64,000 nt of DNA, taken from assembly GCA_032871835.1 (NCBI GenBank), contig CM065301.1, positions 15,393,291 to 15,457,290 of the forward strand. The letters are read 5' to 3'. The stretch comes from Dipteronia dyeriana (Eukaryota; Streptophyta; Magnoliopsida; Sapindales; Sapindaceae). Position numbers and translations under genes: made by a program. Positions 35,781 through 48,639 of this stretch are shown piece by piece. The notes beneath the pieces are model-generated. The model saw only the letters and a list, made by a program, of their open reading frames with translations. It was not told the origin of the DNA and made no database searches. Every line of letters starts with the position of its first letter. The stretch's first letter is position 1.

Positions 35781-37625
35781 TTAGAATATGTCTTTATACC
35801 ATTTGAAGTCATTTAATTTTTTACATTTTAAATTCTGTATTTTGGAAAATTCCTTTCCTTGATTAATATTAGGGTTTCCAACAAAATGCATAAGTATGGT
35901 GTAATATAAGACATCAATACCATCTGGTTCAGATGTAGTAGTAGTGGTCTGAGTTTGGGTGGATGTTGACTCTAAAGTGGATAGGTCACGGTTAGTGGGG
36001 TAGTTTGTAGTAACAGTTTTAGTATGTCCAATAATAGAAGTTTTAGCTAATTGGCTTAGGGTATGTGTCCACCATCCAAATAATTGTCCCTCAAAACCAG
36101 TGGTTAATGAGGTAACAGCATCAGAATGTGACATGTTTTGTTTTTTAATATAAATATATCCTATAGTATGCATTTGCCTTAAAACAGAGATAATTTGATA
36201 TTCCGATAAACCATCAATATTAAATTGGTAACATGCATTACCTGTATAAGCCCTATATGAGACAGTTTCTTCATATTGAAGGTCTGGGGGAGTTGGTCTA
36301 GGATAATAAGGTTTAGTATTTTGAAAATACTTGGTCTTGTTATAACTGTCTGTTTTCTCATTTGTGGTGATTTTTTGTATGAATTGTTTAAAATCAATAT
36401 TTTCTTCTTCTTCATCAGAAGAATCAGAAGGGACCTTTTTATCAATAGTTTGAATATTGGCATGTGGGATTCTACTTAATCTTTCTTCTAATGTTCTTAA
36501 AAGTTCTGTTTCATCAATTAAATTGTCAAAACATTTTTCAATACCAGTATGGTCAGGAAATAGGATAGGCTCAGATTTTAGAATTATGTCTTTACCTTTA
36601 CCTTTACTTTTACTGGTAGAAGAAGGTAAATCATAAGGAACATAGACTTGGGGAGGAGTTTCTTCTCTGACAGGAGGGCTATTTGTTTGAGTCAAATTAA
36701 GATCAATTTTTTCTAATTGTTCTCCTATTGAATTAAGAAAGAAGTTAGTATAATTTCCTTGTCTCATGACCATGCCAATTTGATGAGAGGAGGATGTTAC
36801 ATTTTGGGGCATAGGCTCTTCAAAAATAATAAAGGGGGTACATTTAGCAAGGCTAGTTCCAGTTGGTTGATCTTCATTGGCCATTTCTATTTCAAAATCT
36901 CTGGGAGGAGGATGGACTTGTTTTTCTATTCCTTTTTTAGTCTTATAATTCCTGAGGTTTTGTTTATTAATGACATAACAAGTTTGTTCGTAATTTTTTC
37001 TATTAACATACCATTCAAAAAATGAAATGTTCAAATTGAATTCTTCAAGAGTATTAATCCATCTTTTATGAAATTGTTTTCTTTTGTTAATTGAATAATT
37101 TCTTTCATATTTTTCTCTTAAATCTTGATTATAGATAGAATAATAGTCGGTAATAAGAAATTCAAATTTGTCTTTATCTATAACATTAATAGTTCTTATA
37201 AGGGGTTCTGGTTCTAATATTTCAGTTAAAACTTGTGAAGGGGTTGGTGAAGTTTGTTGTTCTTGGTCATATGTGTGAATTGGTTGGGCTACTTACTCCG
37301 GGGTTTTTAGAACATGTATAACATGTGTGGGAGGTTTGGGCTTTCTTCTCCTAGGTACTAAATTTATGGGTTCACTGGCTTCATCATCAGGGGTATAGTT
37401 GGGTGTAGAAAACATGGGTTGTTTGTCAATTCTTCTGGAAGTTAGGCTAGGTATTTGTCTGGTAATGTTTTTTCTAGAGGCACTGGAAAGTGAATTTCTA
37501 GCCGATTGGAAATCATTTAAAGATCTGGAATGGTCACTATCAGTTTCTATTATTGATAAACTTCTTCTAAATGATATCATTAATGTTCCATCTTGTTTAG
37601 TTACACAATCATGTAAATTTCTCAT
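35781..37625 (-). pseudogene. EVE linker and amino-terminal coat protein part
   Basis: Same frame as the movement protein. The segment 37625-37296 is a Ser/Pro-rich linker ended by TAA 37295-37293. The segment from about 37290 to 35781 is open from 37034 and holds an acidic SSDEEEE patch near 36410 and a Thr/Gln-rich stretch near 35950. The frame ends at 35781, and a frame change lies between about 35800 and 35690. No enzyme motif. Placement between movement protein and zinc knuckle fits the coat protein precursor. Confidence 0.75.
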
Positions 37626-37691
37626 TGGTGGTTTATAAGAAGGTTGGTCAACTTTTTCTTTGACCCAATCATCAGGAAATTTAATATTTTC

Positions 37692-38396
37692 TCATCTGAC
37701 TGGAACAGGAACAAGGACATTAACAGATGGTGAAGCATTAAAACATATGGTCTGGCCAGCTGGTACCGATAGTGGTATATAATTGGGTATAAGTCCTGAA
37801 GTTAAAACACGGTAGTGGACTCTATAAACAAGTTTGTAGGGGCTGGATTTTTCCAAAAACTTGTAATTGTGAGTCTGTATGTTAATGACTATGCATTTTT
37901 CTTTATGTTCATCTGTGTTTAAAGCAATAGTGAAGGTGGGGTATACTTGAAAATAAATTGGTCCATAAGTCAAAGATGTTTCTGCCATTCCAAGAATTGA
38001 TTCTTTATAATCAGTTATTCTTTTATCTCTTAAAACAATTAAAAGAGAATTATTTAAACCAATTTTTGAAAGTGGTTTTACACCAACTTGGACACTGTCA
38101 ATGTGTAAATCATTGAAACCAATTTTGTTATAATGTGTCAAACTGTTTTTATTTAAAAGATTAGTCGAAAAAGTATTATTTTGGAATTTAATATTTATTT
38201 CTTTGGTCTTTTGACCCAATAATGTTCTGAAGTCTAAAAGTTTCTTTTTATAAATATTATTTTGTTGGATATTGGGCAACTGCCAATTGACTAAGTCTTT
38301 GTCATCCCAATTAGTTTCAAAATTGGCTACAGATTGTCCTGTGTTACTATTAACATCATCGGGTTCGATCCCGGGTCTGGAACTACTTGCAGACAT
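37692..38396 (-). pseudogene. EVE movement protein domain
   Basis: Start of the viral polyprotein, with ATG at 38396 and the open part ending at TGA 37694-37692. The ITDYKESILGMAET segment and GPIYFQVYPTF (about 37990-37930) are like the 30K-superfamily movement proteins of Caulimoviridae, which help virus move between cells through plasmodesmata. The 'cggttcgatcccgggtc' run near 38360 is simply coding sequence, although it resembles a tRNA T-arm. The frame continues beyond the TGA into the linker, so the stop is a later mutation in what was a fused protein. Confidence 0.82.
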
Positions 38397-38574
38397 GGTG
38401 AAGAAAATGAAAATGAATTAGGTTTTAAAACCCTAATACATCAATCAATCAGAAGAATTGTATCAAAACATATAAATAAACTATAAAAGCTTAAAGTAAT
38501 CGGTAAAAGTTATAAAATATAGACTGAATAGAAAACGTAGATGAATTTTATATTTTAGTTTTACTTTCTAAAAT
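38397..38574 (-). other. Region upstream of the viral polyprotein
   Basis: AT-rich. It may be the remainder of the viral intergenic region. No Met-tRNA primer site (TGGTATCAGAGC) or clear TATA box is visible here, so the viral regulatory region seems mostly lost. Confidence 0.35.
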
Positions 38575-38765
38575 ATATGGTTTGGTTTGGTTTGGGTTGG
38601 TGAATTATTTCAGTCAACCCAAACCAAACCACCTTTAATCGGTTTGTCCAAAAGACAAACCAACCCACCCATTTTTTATATTTGTAATCGAACCAACCCA
38701 AACTTGATGGGTTGGGTTGGTCGGTTTGGTTCGGTTCGGTTTTGTGGTTTTTTGCACACCCCTAC
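38575..38765. mobile_element. hAT-like MITE or fragment, AACC-rich
   Basis: Built of GGTTTGG/CCAAACC words. One internal hairpin pairs 'tttggtttgggttgg' (38584) with 'ccaacccaaaccaaa' type sequence (38615). The right edge reversed reads 'taggggtgtgcaaaaaacc', the start typical of many plant hAT MITEs. The left end lacks this terminus, so the element is truncated or its ends have diverged. Confidence 0.5.
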
Positions 38766-39310
38766 ACTCTAGGATTCAAGTTATTGATGAAAATGAAGAA
38801 AAAGCCCTCCCTGAATCCTTCCTTCCTAGAAAGCTTGCACTACCAGATAAATTTTCTCGCATTACCTTTCTCTTTGCAAACTAGACAATCCCTGTAGTTC
38901 TTTCTTCCAAACCCGCTGTTGAAATCAGCCTGACTCCTTTAATGGCCAAGAGAGTCAGTCTCACTCTCTCCGTTTCTCTCTCTAACTTCCATCTAGAATT
39001 TATTTATGTTCATATATATATATATATATATACTGAAGATTATTAGTCAGTCGTTTGTAAATGATGAGCACCACGGCTAGTAGAACCAAGTTTTCTACTG
39101 AGATTACTCTTCCGTTTTCATTATGCTTCCAGAGTGTTAGTGAATAGTATTAACAATTCAGCTCCTTATAGTGCTGGCTTGATGCCTTGATTATGGATTT
39201 TAAGGAAATTTTGCCTCAGTAGGGATGGTTTTTTATGTCTGAAGATGTGTTATTCACTTTTGAATTTATGAATAGCAAATTATATATTACAAATTATATT
39301 GACTAACGTA

Positions 39311-39361
<51 letters not shown>

Positions 39362-39362
39362 G
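38766..39362. other. Spacer with (TA)n microsatellite
   Basis: No gene recognised. A (TA)n run of about 47 bp lies at 39313-39359 and a smaller one near 39014-39032. On the minus strand 38990-38790 shows a few dozen codons of unclear origin, with stops. Confidence 0.4.
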
Positions 39363-39759
39363 GGTAATTCTCTCATAAGAGATCCCTTATTTTAATTTCG
39401 GTAAGGACTTTGATGAAATCACATCCAGTTTTATGAATTTTGGTCTGAACTTTTTTGTAGATGATATGTTTAATTAAATCTACCTATGAATAAAATTTGA
39501 GAATTTTTCAAGCACTACATCTGTTTTTCTTAAATTTCCCTTTATTTCGTCTATTTTCTATTGCCATCATATTTAACAAAATCGAGATAAATAGTTGAAG
39601 TACTTAAAAATTCTTAAAATTTTTTGGATTGTTATTTTCATTGAATTTATCATCCGTAAAAAAATTCAGATCAAAATTGATAGAAATCGACATGATCTCA
39701 TCAAGATTCTTACCAAAATATATTAAAATAAGGGATCTCTTATAAGAGAACCGCTCTAT
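39363..39759. mobile_element. Foldback MITE, copy B
   Basis: About 397 bp and the same family as 1630-2021. The left end 'ttctctcataagagatccc' is followed by 'ttattttaatttcggtaag'. The right end reversed is 'ttctcttataagagatccc' followed by 'ttattttaatatattttgg'. The halves are complementary along most of their length. It sits next to a (TA)n run. No coding capacity. Confidence 0.8.
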
Positions 39760-39779
39760 AAATGAATTCGTATTTAGTC

Positions 39780-40619
39780 TCTCTTTCTCCATATATATAT
39801 ATATATATAAAGTTTGACGAGATACATGAGCATTAGATTTATTTTTACAACAACTGAATTGCAATATTAATAATACTAATACTAGACAATCCAAAATTTT
39901 TTCCAAATTTCAACCCAAATGATGTGGCAAGTGGTTTTTTCATTAATCACATCATCTCATGTTCGGTATTGTGATATTGTGATGAAAACTCACTTGTCAC
40001 ATCATTTAAATCATAGACGGATTTACAAGAGGGCTACCATGGGCTACAGCCCAGAGCACCCTTTATAGAAAAAAAATATGCATAAAAGTATAATTGTATA
40101 AAGTACCCCTAAATTTTGGTAATATTATAAAAATATGATATTGTTATCAAAATTTAATAAAATATAAATATTCTGTTGTACAAGGTAAGTTTTAAAAATA
40201 CATATAACATTATGACTTCTAACATTATAGAATTAAGCATTTTTCAACTTTAAATATATTTTTTTCTTAAACTACATGTTTAAATAATTGTTTATGCATA
40301 AATTTTACAATGTATTTCATATGTTTGAGTGGTACATTATTGAATCGGTGTCATCTTATCATTAAAAAAATAATTTCATCAAAAATTATATATATATATA
40401 TATATATTTTATTCTTAATCAATGTCTCGCACGCATTGCATCGACTTTATTATATCAATATACATTGAGGAAGAAAATCACATGAGTTTTCTCCACATTG
40501 CACACTGAATTTAATAAATTTAGTGTGTGAATTTGTGATCCATTAATTAAGTATTATAATATATCGACTAAACAAAAGTAGATAAATCTTGACTTTATTA
40601 TAATGTTAGTGTGTACTGA
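39780..40619. other. AT-rich spacer
   Basis: No gene or RNA recognised. Small (TA)n runs at about 39792 and 40391. The short minus-strand open frame at 39604-39906 partly overlaps the MITE and has no domain. Confidence 0.4.
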
Positions 40620-41039
40620 GTAAAAAAATGAGTTCAAAAAATTAATAGCACCTTTTTAGGGGGATGTTGTGTAAATAGCACCACATTAGTAATATATGTT
40701 TAAAAGGTACCAATTTATGTGTAGAGACCAAAATACCCTGTTTGAACGTGCGACTGTTGAGAGAAAAAAGTAGAGAGAGAAAAGTGAAGTTTTTGAGACC
40801 GATCGGAAGTGCGTCGACGGCTTGGATTTTGACTGCAAGCATTGACATTTAGAGACTTGAAGAGATTATTTGCAATCATTTGAGGTAAGTTATTCTACAT
40901 TTGGTTTCGTTTTTGTTTGAGATCAGTTGATGTGTATGTTTGAATGTTGAATGAAATGGTAGATTAGGTTTTGATTTGTCGATCGGAGAATGAATGTGGG
41001 TTAGGAAGATGAGTTTTTGGTGGTTTTCCGAGACTTTTT

Positions 41040-42060
41040 GTTTAAGATCCGAGCATTTTTAAAGGAGCCCGAGCATTTTAGAAAGGGGATCGAGCTTTTT
41101 TTTTTAAAAATTAGGTTTAATTTGAGGAAGATGAGTAATCTGGGTTTCCGAGACTTTTTGGTGGAGGCCCGAGCGTTTTGAAAATGAATCTCGAGCTTTT
41201 TTAAAAGGAGCTCGAGCTTTTTTTTTACAATAAAGGTTTAGTTTAAGGAAGATGCATTTTCTGGGCTTCAAAGACTTTTTGATAGAGTTTCGAGCCTTTT
41301 TTAAAGGAGCCCGAACTGTTTTAAAAATATGTAGGTTTTGGTGTATCAAGCTTTTTTTTCCTGTAACCGAGCTTCTTCTATACACGTTCGAGACCCAAGC
41401 TTTTTAATTGTACTTTCAGCTCGTGTCGAGCTTTTTTTCCTTGATACCGAGCTTTTTGTATTGAATTTTGAGCTTTTTTGTATATTGCGACTTTTTCCAT
41501 TTTTACGAGACCCTTTATTGAAGGGTCGAGCTTTTTAATTGTAGGTTTTTCTCGTACCGAGCTTTTTTTCCCTGTAACTGAGCTTTTTATTTACACGTTC
41601 AAGATTTTTATATTGAATTTTGAGCTTTTTTATATATTGTGACTTTTTCCAGTGTTAACGAGACTTTTTAGTGAAGGCCCGAGCTTTTTAATTGTAGGCT
41701 TAGCTCGTATCGAGTTTTTTCTCCCTCTTACAGAGCATTTTCTCTAAACGTTCGAGTTTTTTGATATATTGTGACTTTTTGTATTTTTACAAGAATTTTT
41801 TATTGAAGGCCCGAGCTTTTTAATTGTATGTTTTGCTGGTATCGAGATCTTTTTCACTCTAACCGAGTTGTTTATGTACACATTCGAGATATTTGTATAT
41901 TGTGACTTTTTTTTCATTTTTACGAGACTTTGTATTGAAAGGCCGAGATTATTTTGTATATTCGAGCTTTTTTTCTTCCAATCGTGCTTTTGTTGTATAT
42001 ATTCGAGCTTTTTATTCTTAAATTTTATGTTTTGTTTTACTCGATCCGAGATATTTTTCA
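41040..42060 (+). repeat. Left subterminal array of GAGCTTTTT motifs
   Basis: The word 'cgagcttttt' and close variants (cgagactttt, tgagcttttt, gagcattttt) occur about 30 times. Within the array a longer unit containing 'ctttttaattgta' recurs at 41400, 41531, 41684 and 41816 (spacings 131, 153, 132), so part of the array grew by tandem duplication of a multi-motif block. Non-coding. Confidence 0.88.
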
Positions 42061-42131
42061 AATACTGGACATTGTTTGCAGTTATTTAAGAGGCTTTTAC
42101 AGTAAAGTGATGTATATTTGTTTTTTGACAG

Positions 42132-45100
42132 ATGACGAATCGGTTGAAGGAAATACTTAAAACTCTAGAGGAAGAGTGGTATGAGGGTAAACTCACTCAC
42201 CACGATCATTTTGACGCCATTGGGGTTATAGACGACGCATTTAACCTGGTCCCTACAGAAATTGCCATTGAAGGCTGTCGTCGGTTCATAGCTTCAGGCT
42301 TTGGACATTTCATGACGATGCATATGCGTATGAAGTTTTATGGTGGTGTCATCCATCGGCTGCTTTTACGGGAGGTGTATCATACTGGGTCGTTAGATGA
42401 GATGCATCTTATGCTGGGGAATAAATATGTGAGGTTCTCGAAGGTAGAATTTTACCTGGTCACCGAGTGTGGTGGCAGTTCGGATATGTACTAAACACGA
42501 GCCGGTATGCTATAGTGGATAATGGCATACATCAGCTTTACTTTGGTGGTAATGATGAGGTTTTGTCTAGGGAGTTGAAAAATGTTTTGAGCCTGGGCCA
42601 ATTTCAGCAGGCATACGATAGTGTGAAGCTCTGCCTCCTGTATATGTTGAACTGGATACTAATGGGGTTGGACGAGAGAGTGAAGATTCCAGTTTGGCAG
42701 TTCCAGTTGGTAGAGGATCATGATGCTTTCGACTCATCCTGTGGGGTGCCCACGTGTACACTCATTTGATATTCTCTTTCAAGCATACGCTTGACAGGCG
42801 ACGGGAACGGTTCGAGAGACGCCAACAGGCAAAGGACGCTGACGTACACATGATGGAGACCTACAATATTTACGGTTTATTGTACGCTCTGTTGGTAAGA
42901 ATTTTGAATTACAATCTTTACGTTATTTATCGTTTAATAAATTAAGGATTCCTAACGCACTTGTATTTTATGCAAATTTTGCTTTTGAGGTGATCCCCAG
43001 CTTGGCACCCAGTTCGGGAGGAGGAGAGATACCTACTTGTCTCCCCGTATTCTTAAGTGGGAGTTACACAAACAACTGAGGGTGGATAAGTTATCAAAGA
43101 TATTCACAACGCGGGTAAGTTTCTCAATTGTTAAAGTTAATACTTGTTACATTTACAACATTTTAACAATGGTTTTAGATGTTTGTAAGGATGAAATTGT
43201 TGCCCACAAAAGCTGAGAGGGGTGAACCGTATAATGCGAGCATAGATGAGGCGATACCGGATTCATTGAGTGCCGGACATGAGGCTATACTGGATGGAGT
43301 GAGTGCCGGACTGACGGATACAGTGGGTTCAGACCTGGAGCATCGTCGTAGGGATGAACAGATGCATTTGGACCCAGAGATAGCTCGTCGGAGCCACTGA
43401 AGGCAGAGGCGGGTACGATTTAGGATGCCTACACATACTGCTACTGATACCGGATCACGAGGAGACGTTGGAGGGGAGCGCGAGGTATGTTCAAATTAGT
43501 TTAGCATTTATTTGTTTCAAACACATATACATGTGCATGACTGACAATGTGTAATTGCCCTTCAGGGCCGCCTGGAGCGTAGAATCAACATTTGGAGGCT
43601 TCGGTCCGTGGTTTACGGGATGATCTGTAGAGAAGTGAGACGGAACGAATGAGGCAATATCAGGAGTTGATGGACTTGGTCCGAGGTCAGTAAGGTTCGA
43701 CATCACAGACAGCAGGAGAGGGTTTATCATCCCATGATCGAGACTCTAGTCATAATGACAGAGACTGGCGATAAATCCATGTCGAGGGGACAGACCCTGG
43801 GAGCGTAGGTCAGATGAAAGGTACCAGACCCGAGACACAGGGTACTGGTACTGGACCCCAGACACAGGGCACTGGGACTTGAGCTACAAGGCGACAGCAG
43901 GAGACTCGTACTGACGGTGCACCTCAGTTTCCCCTACTTATGGAGGTCCAGGAGACTTCGTCTGAACGATCATGCCTTCTGAGTGTTTCCTCCATCGGAG
44001 TTGACTCTACGGTTCGATCTCGTGGTACCCCTCCTCCCAATGACACCTTCAGGCCATCCGATCAGACCCCTCTGCCAAGGGACACTTCTGGACCATCACG
44101 TGGGGCCCATCCTCATCCCAGGGATAGCTCCAGATATTCTCGTCGGTCCCCTCCTCCTAGGGACATATCCGAAAGATCGTGTGAGTCCCCTGCACCTATC
44201 AGAGACAGGTCTACACGATCCCGTGGGACCCGTTCACCTCCTAGGAATAGGTCCAGACCATCTCATGGCCCCTCTTCCTCCTCCCACCGACACATCCAAA
44301 AGATCGCATAGGATACCCCGTACCCCCCAGATCCTCTGTATTCGCAAGTGCGGGTGGCAGCTCATGAGCCCAAGGACAACGTTGGCAACATCATAGCATG
44401 CATTCACTCCTACTGTGTTGGTAGATGCTGGCCAGCTGGAGGCCTACAGAGCATATAAGAGGAACAATATGGGGGAATTGTAAATATCAGTCTTTTTACT
44501 TAACTGAAGCACCTTTAGTTTATTTTACATTAATTGTTTTGATGTTTTGGAAAATTTAATTCATGCGCAATGTTGATCTCATGGAGCCAGTTGACATGGG
44601 TTGGTTCCAAAGGCTCCAAGAGAACTACATTGGGTTGTTTGACACGGTACGTACCTAACCTTAACAGGGTTTCGCTTTCATCACACTCAAATTCTAACGT
44701 TGATTTGTAATTATGTTTCAGCACATGGACGCTTACCTGAACATCTTACGGAAGAGTCAGTGAGCATTTCCCACTGTGTACAACCAGAGGATGAACATTC
44801 TTGGCACACAGTTCTATGTAAGTGTTTTTTAATGTTCGTAACTCCGATGTTTTCGTGATCCTAACTCCAGTGGAAATAACTTTTCTAAAGTCATTGCTGG
44901 AGTATCACTGGGATAGAATAATGCCTCGTGATGCTGAAGGGGAAGTGATGACTCGTTCATGGAAGGTATTACAGTACAGGTGGTCCGCTGACGACCTTAC
45001 GACCGTACGTGGTTTACTCCTGGTAGGAAACCGGCCATGGCACTAGGTTGACATGGTAAGTTTTATAATATTTTTATCCTATAATTTTGGTGAACAATAT

Positions 45101-45630
45101 GATTTTACCTTTGTCAATATGTTATACAGGTTCTTATATCGTGCAACGTCGGACGCCAGCATTGGCTTCTGGTCAGCGTGGACCTGACTACCGGGACAAT
45201 ACACATCGTAGACCCATTCAGACAGGACGTCCCCGTCAGCATTCGGAAACTCCAAGTACGGTCACTGAGATGGTTTCTACCGACCATGTTGCATTAGTTC
45301 GGGTTTCATGACGTCAGAAAACATGGCGATGAGAAGTTCCAGAGGTAGAATAGACTCTTTGGGGTGAGCCTCATGTCTAGATCAGTTGTGCCGCAACAAC
45401 ATAAAAGGTATACGCATTTGAACATTAAAATAATTTCATGTATAATTTATTATCAACTTAACAATTGTCCTTGTCGTAATTTGCAACTGTAACTGTGGGG
45501 CACATACGTTGAGGTTGATAGAGTACGTACTGGCAGACAAGGTCCAGTACGACTGGACATAAGACGATATGCCCATCATATGAGAGAAGATGGTCGTGGA
45601 GGTGTTCTGTAACTCCCGGCCACAATTTTG
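42132..45630 (+). pseudogene. Ulp1-like (C48) peptidase gene of the MULE, decayed
   Basis: Start ATG 42132. The first part (to about 42893) has a DUF1985-like domain: an HRLLLREVYH motif, MLGNKYVRFSKVEF, then LLYMLNWILMGLDERVKIP. It is broken near 42470 by a frame change. Further exons follow with GT-AG borders, for example introns 43115-43178, 43485-43565, 44649-44721 and 45056-45129. A Ser/Arg/Pro-rich repeat region fills about 43990-44310. The peptidase part has catalytic His in RQHWLLVSVDL (CAT 45160), catalytic Asp in HIVDPF (GAC 45211), and, after another intron, catalytic Cys in NCGAHT (TGT 45494). Many stops, including within and after the peptidase part. Ulp1 enzymes remove SUMO or similar tags; the role of the transposon-borne forms is unknown. 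Confidence 0.85.
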
Positions 45631-45849
45631 ATTGTAGTGACGATACATATAATTTTTGTATACATATGTGTAATATTACCATTCTTTGATTATTTAAAAT
45701 TCTTTACGTTGCATAACAACAAATTGCATACCGAACTTAAAAAGGGAACTGAAATTTTACATCACCATATAATTTGAAAATTGAAATGAGATACAAGTCA
45801 TATAATTACAACTAATAAAAATGACTCCCAATTGAACGTGTCCATTCAT

Positions 45850-48596
45850 ACAACGGTGGAGTCTTTCTGAGAGCACGTCTGTTTGTTGTGTCCAACTAAA
45901 TGAAAGATGCTACACTTACACCGGTATTCCTGAGGAACAACTCTGCTTAAACCATCATTATTCAAAGGTGGGTAAGGAAACCTCTTAGCATTATCTGATT
46001 GTCAACATCTTCTACATGATTGAGTGGTAGTCTTCTCTGAAGAAGAGGCATGTCGGCTCCCCCTCGAACGTCCTACTTGCCTTCTGGACAACGAATTCAA
46101 AGCAACACGTTCAGCGATATCAGCTGGCACTACCCAAGAAGAAGGATGACCAACATGTATAATTATAACCGAGTACGTATCGATAAGTGTCCGTCTCTTG
46201 TAAAAGTCCGCACACAAAGAAGTGAAATCTAAGTTTCGCTCCCTAGAAGAACATAAAAGTTAGATATAAAGTCCATTTCTAACAACATAAAGATGTGAAA
46301 TCCAAGTAATGTACCTTGTTGCTGCAAGTGCATGCGAACATGGAAACATGTTCATTTGAAATTTGTTGCACGTACAAGTCTTCCGGGCTAAGTCTATAGT
46401 CCACTGCTTCCTGGGCCGTTTAACAGAGAATATGTTCCAGTCAACTGGATTGATGGTCATATAAGCACACTTCTCAACACATTTGAGGATCACAAGATGT
46501 GCTACGTCGGTCAATTGATAACTCATGGAATGTGCAGCTCGATGGCTATCATGAAACCACATCTGTTGCATATTTCTAATGAACTCTGCCAGTGTCAACA
46601 TAGGCAGTTGTTGTACGAATTTTAGGCATAAATTTATGCATTCATCAACATTTGTTGTCATTACCCTATATCTTCTTTCCGGACAGTGTACACGGGACCA
46701 CTTGTGGGGACCAGCATCATTGGCATAATCATATGCATTCCAGTGTAGGTTTCGTAACTCTTCCATGTGGAGGTTATATTTCAATTCAGTGTATGATCTA
46801 GCTGCTTTATCCATTATGGCTATTACATCCTTTTTGTGAAATCGCTTCTTCATATTTTCAGCAAAATGCCAACAACATATCGTATGGGTTGCATCGGCAA
46901 ACACTTTAAAAATCCCAACTTCAATGCTTGCATACCGTCGGAAATGAAAACCAGATCATCAATATGACCTAGGGCGTCTTTCAAGCAATCTAAAACCACT
47001 CCCATGAAAGGTTGTTTCTGAGTCATCGTACCCAAAAGCAATTGGATACATCTGTTCATTCCCATCTTGTGCAGCGGCAACAAACATTGTACCCCCAAAT
47101 CTTCCCTTCGGATGGGTACCATCTACTGCAATAACCGAATGCATACACCTCTGAAATCCTTTTAATGAAGCACTTAACGACATGAAAAAATAGAAAAATT
47201 TACCATATTCGTTATACTATAAGTCAGTGATTGTGTCAGGATTTTGTTGTTCCAACACGTTACCAAAATATGACAGTAGTTGGAAGCTTTCTTCATTAGT
47301 TCCATACGTGAGTGACAACGTATAATGTAGGGCTTGATGTGCCTTACTGTACAACATTTGGATGCCATACATTGTTTTTATGTTAGCGATTATGTCATTC
47401 GGACTCATGAGACGACCATCATATTGTTGAAGTCTAGGTGCTACCACTTCTCTAATTATGAATGCACTAGTTTATCGGTGGCGACGGTGAATCTCCTCCA
47501 ATGTACAAGTGTGTTCATTGACAAAACTTCTTAATTGGAAGTATGTCCCTTCATCTCTCCTCACAGCTCTTAACTTTCACGTACAGTTGTCCATCAAACA
47601 AATCAGATGTAACGTTGTCTTATTGGACCTTTTCACCTTCCACTCGAAGTTCTGTCGCATTGTAAAATGACCAACTAGTCTCTTCAAATCTTTTTTTGTA
47701 GGAAAAAATTACCCTTTTATATTTCATGCTCTTAGGTTCTTCTTCTATCAAGTTCCTGCTTCCACCCAAACCAAACAAGTATGAATCTGCTCCGGGAATA
47801 ACCCACGTCGTGGCATTACTAGAATCAAATGGAGTTACATTAGGGCAGACCTCTGAGGTCCCAGCTATATCTGGTACACTGGAACTAAATCTCTATACAC
47901 GTCTTGCACGTCTTTCCGTAGGGATGGGTTCTTCCGCTTCCATATTGTTCGCTACATTATCTACCGGATGAAAATTTGTCTCATTACCGAACTCATTATT
48001 CGACCCAAGATTCGGTTCAGTGTTCTCCTCATTGTTCATGTCATTATAGAAGTCATTGTAATGGTGGTTCAACTGGCCATCATTCATCTCAATTTGACAT
48101 CCAAACACATCGTCAAATTGAGGTCCGACAAATTCACCGTGGTCGGCTACTTCCGGTGGGACACCACACATGTTTTCCCGACCATCAATCCCACTTCTTT
48201 CTGTGAACAGCTGGTTGCTTTCGCCTGACGATAGAAATTGTTGGGTGTTATCACGATGAGGGATATCTTCATGACACCTCCTGCTGGCCTCTCAATTAGA
48301 CTAACACATACTTGAAGGATCACCCTATCTTCCCCTAACATAAATTGAACATCATCGTCGTTTCTTAAAAATGCACGACATATAGTCCTAGGAACGATGG
48401 ATATACACTGTAGATCAACATTGTATTTGTTCTCATCATACTTCACAACGGTTTGCATGAGCGACAACAGTTCATCGTAAGTCATATTCTTTGACACATA
48501 CAATCCTTGGTTATCGGAACCTAAATACCTTTGACTTCCGTCGGGTACTTCCTCTCATCGACCGTTGTAAGATATGACTATTCTTACCCGATTCAT
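45850..48596 (-). pseudogene. MuDR-type transposase of the MULE, decayed
   Basis: ATG 48596 on the minus strand, with a TGA at codon 14. The amino part (48503-47900) is followed by an acidic Asn-rich linker. A MuDR DNA-binding zinc finger (WKLRAVRRDEG, then NEHTC) lies near 47600-47510. The transposase core runs 47183-46850: SVIAVDGTH carries the first catalytic Asp, then GGTMFVAAAQDGN, and FISDG carries the second. Two frame changes near 47000 and 46915 almost cancel each other. Then CCWHFAENM and a SWIM finger (CTCNKFQMNMFPCSHA, about 46375-46330). A basic tail ends with a CxC...GHNKQTC knuckle (about 45930-45870). Tail to tail with the Ulp1-like gene. It would have bound the element ends and moved the element. 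Confidence 0.88.
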
Positions 48597-48639
48597 TCTC
48601 CTGTTAATAACATCTAATTTAAATTAATATAATAATTAA

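Larger units (their letters stand above)
31505..38396 (-). mobile_element. Endogenous caulimovirid, florendovirus-like
   Basis: A 6.9-kb pararetrovirus sequence on the minus strand. It encodes one long polyprotein frame (movement protein, coat protein with zinc knuckle, aspartic protease, reverse transcriptase, RNase H), followed by a second ORF whose ATG overlaps the polyprotein stop. The fused first ORF plus a second ORF of unknown function is the plan described for florendoviruses, which are endogenous in many angiosperms. Petuvirus-like viruses share the fused frame but not this second ORF. There is no integrase and no LTR. The copy is broken by at least six stops, two frame changes and a 56-bp duplication, so it is not expected to be expressible as a virus. 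Confidence 0.88.

Noticed and set aside
38345..38375. tRNA T-arm-like sequence (ggttcgatcccgg)
   Set aside because: No acceptor, D-arm or anticodon arm can be drawn around it, and it lies inside the viral movement protein frame, where it simply encodes amino acids.
38790..38990. Minus-strand codons considered as the 5' part of the LINE ORF1 split by the virus
   Set aside because: If true it would show that the virus inserted into a LINE. But the stretch is under 70 codons, has stops and has no motif I can recognise with confidence.
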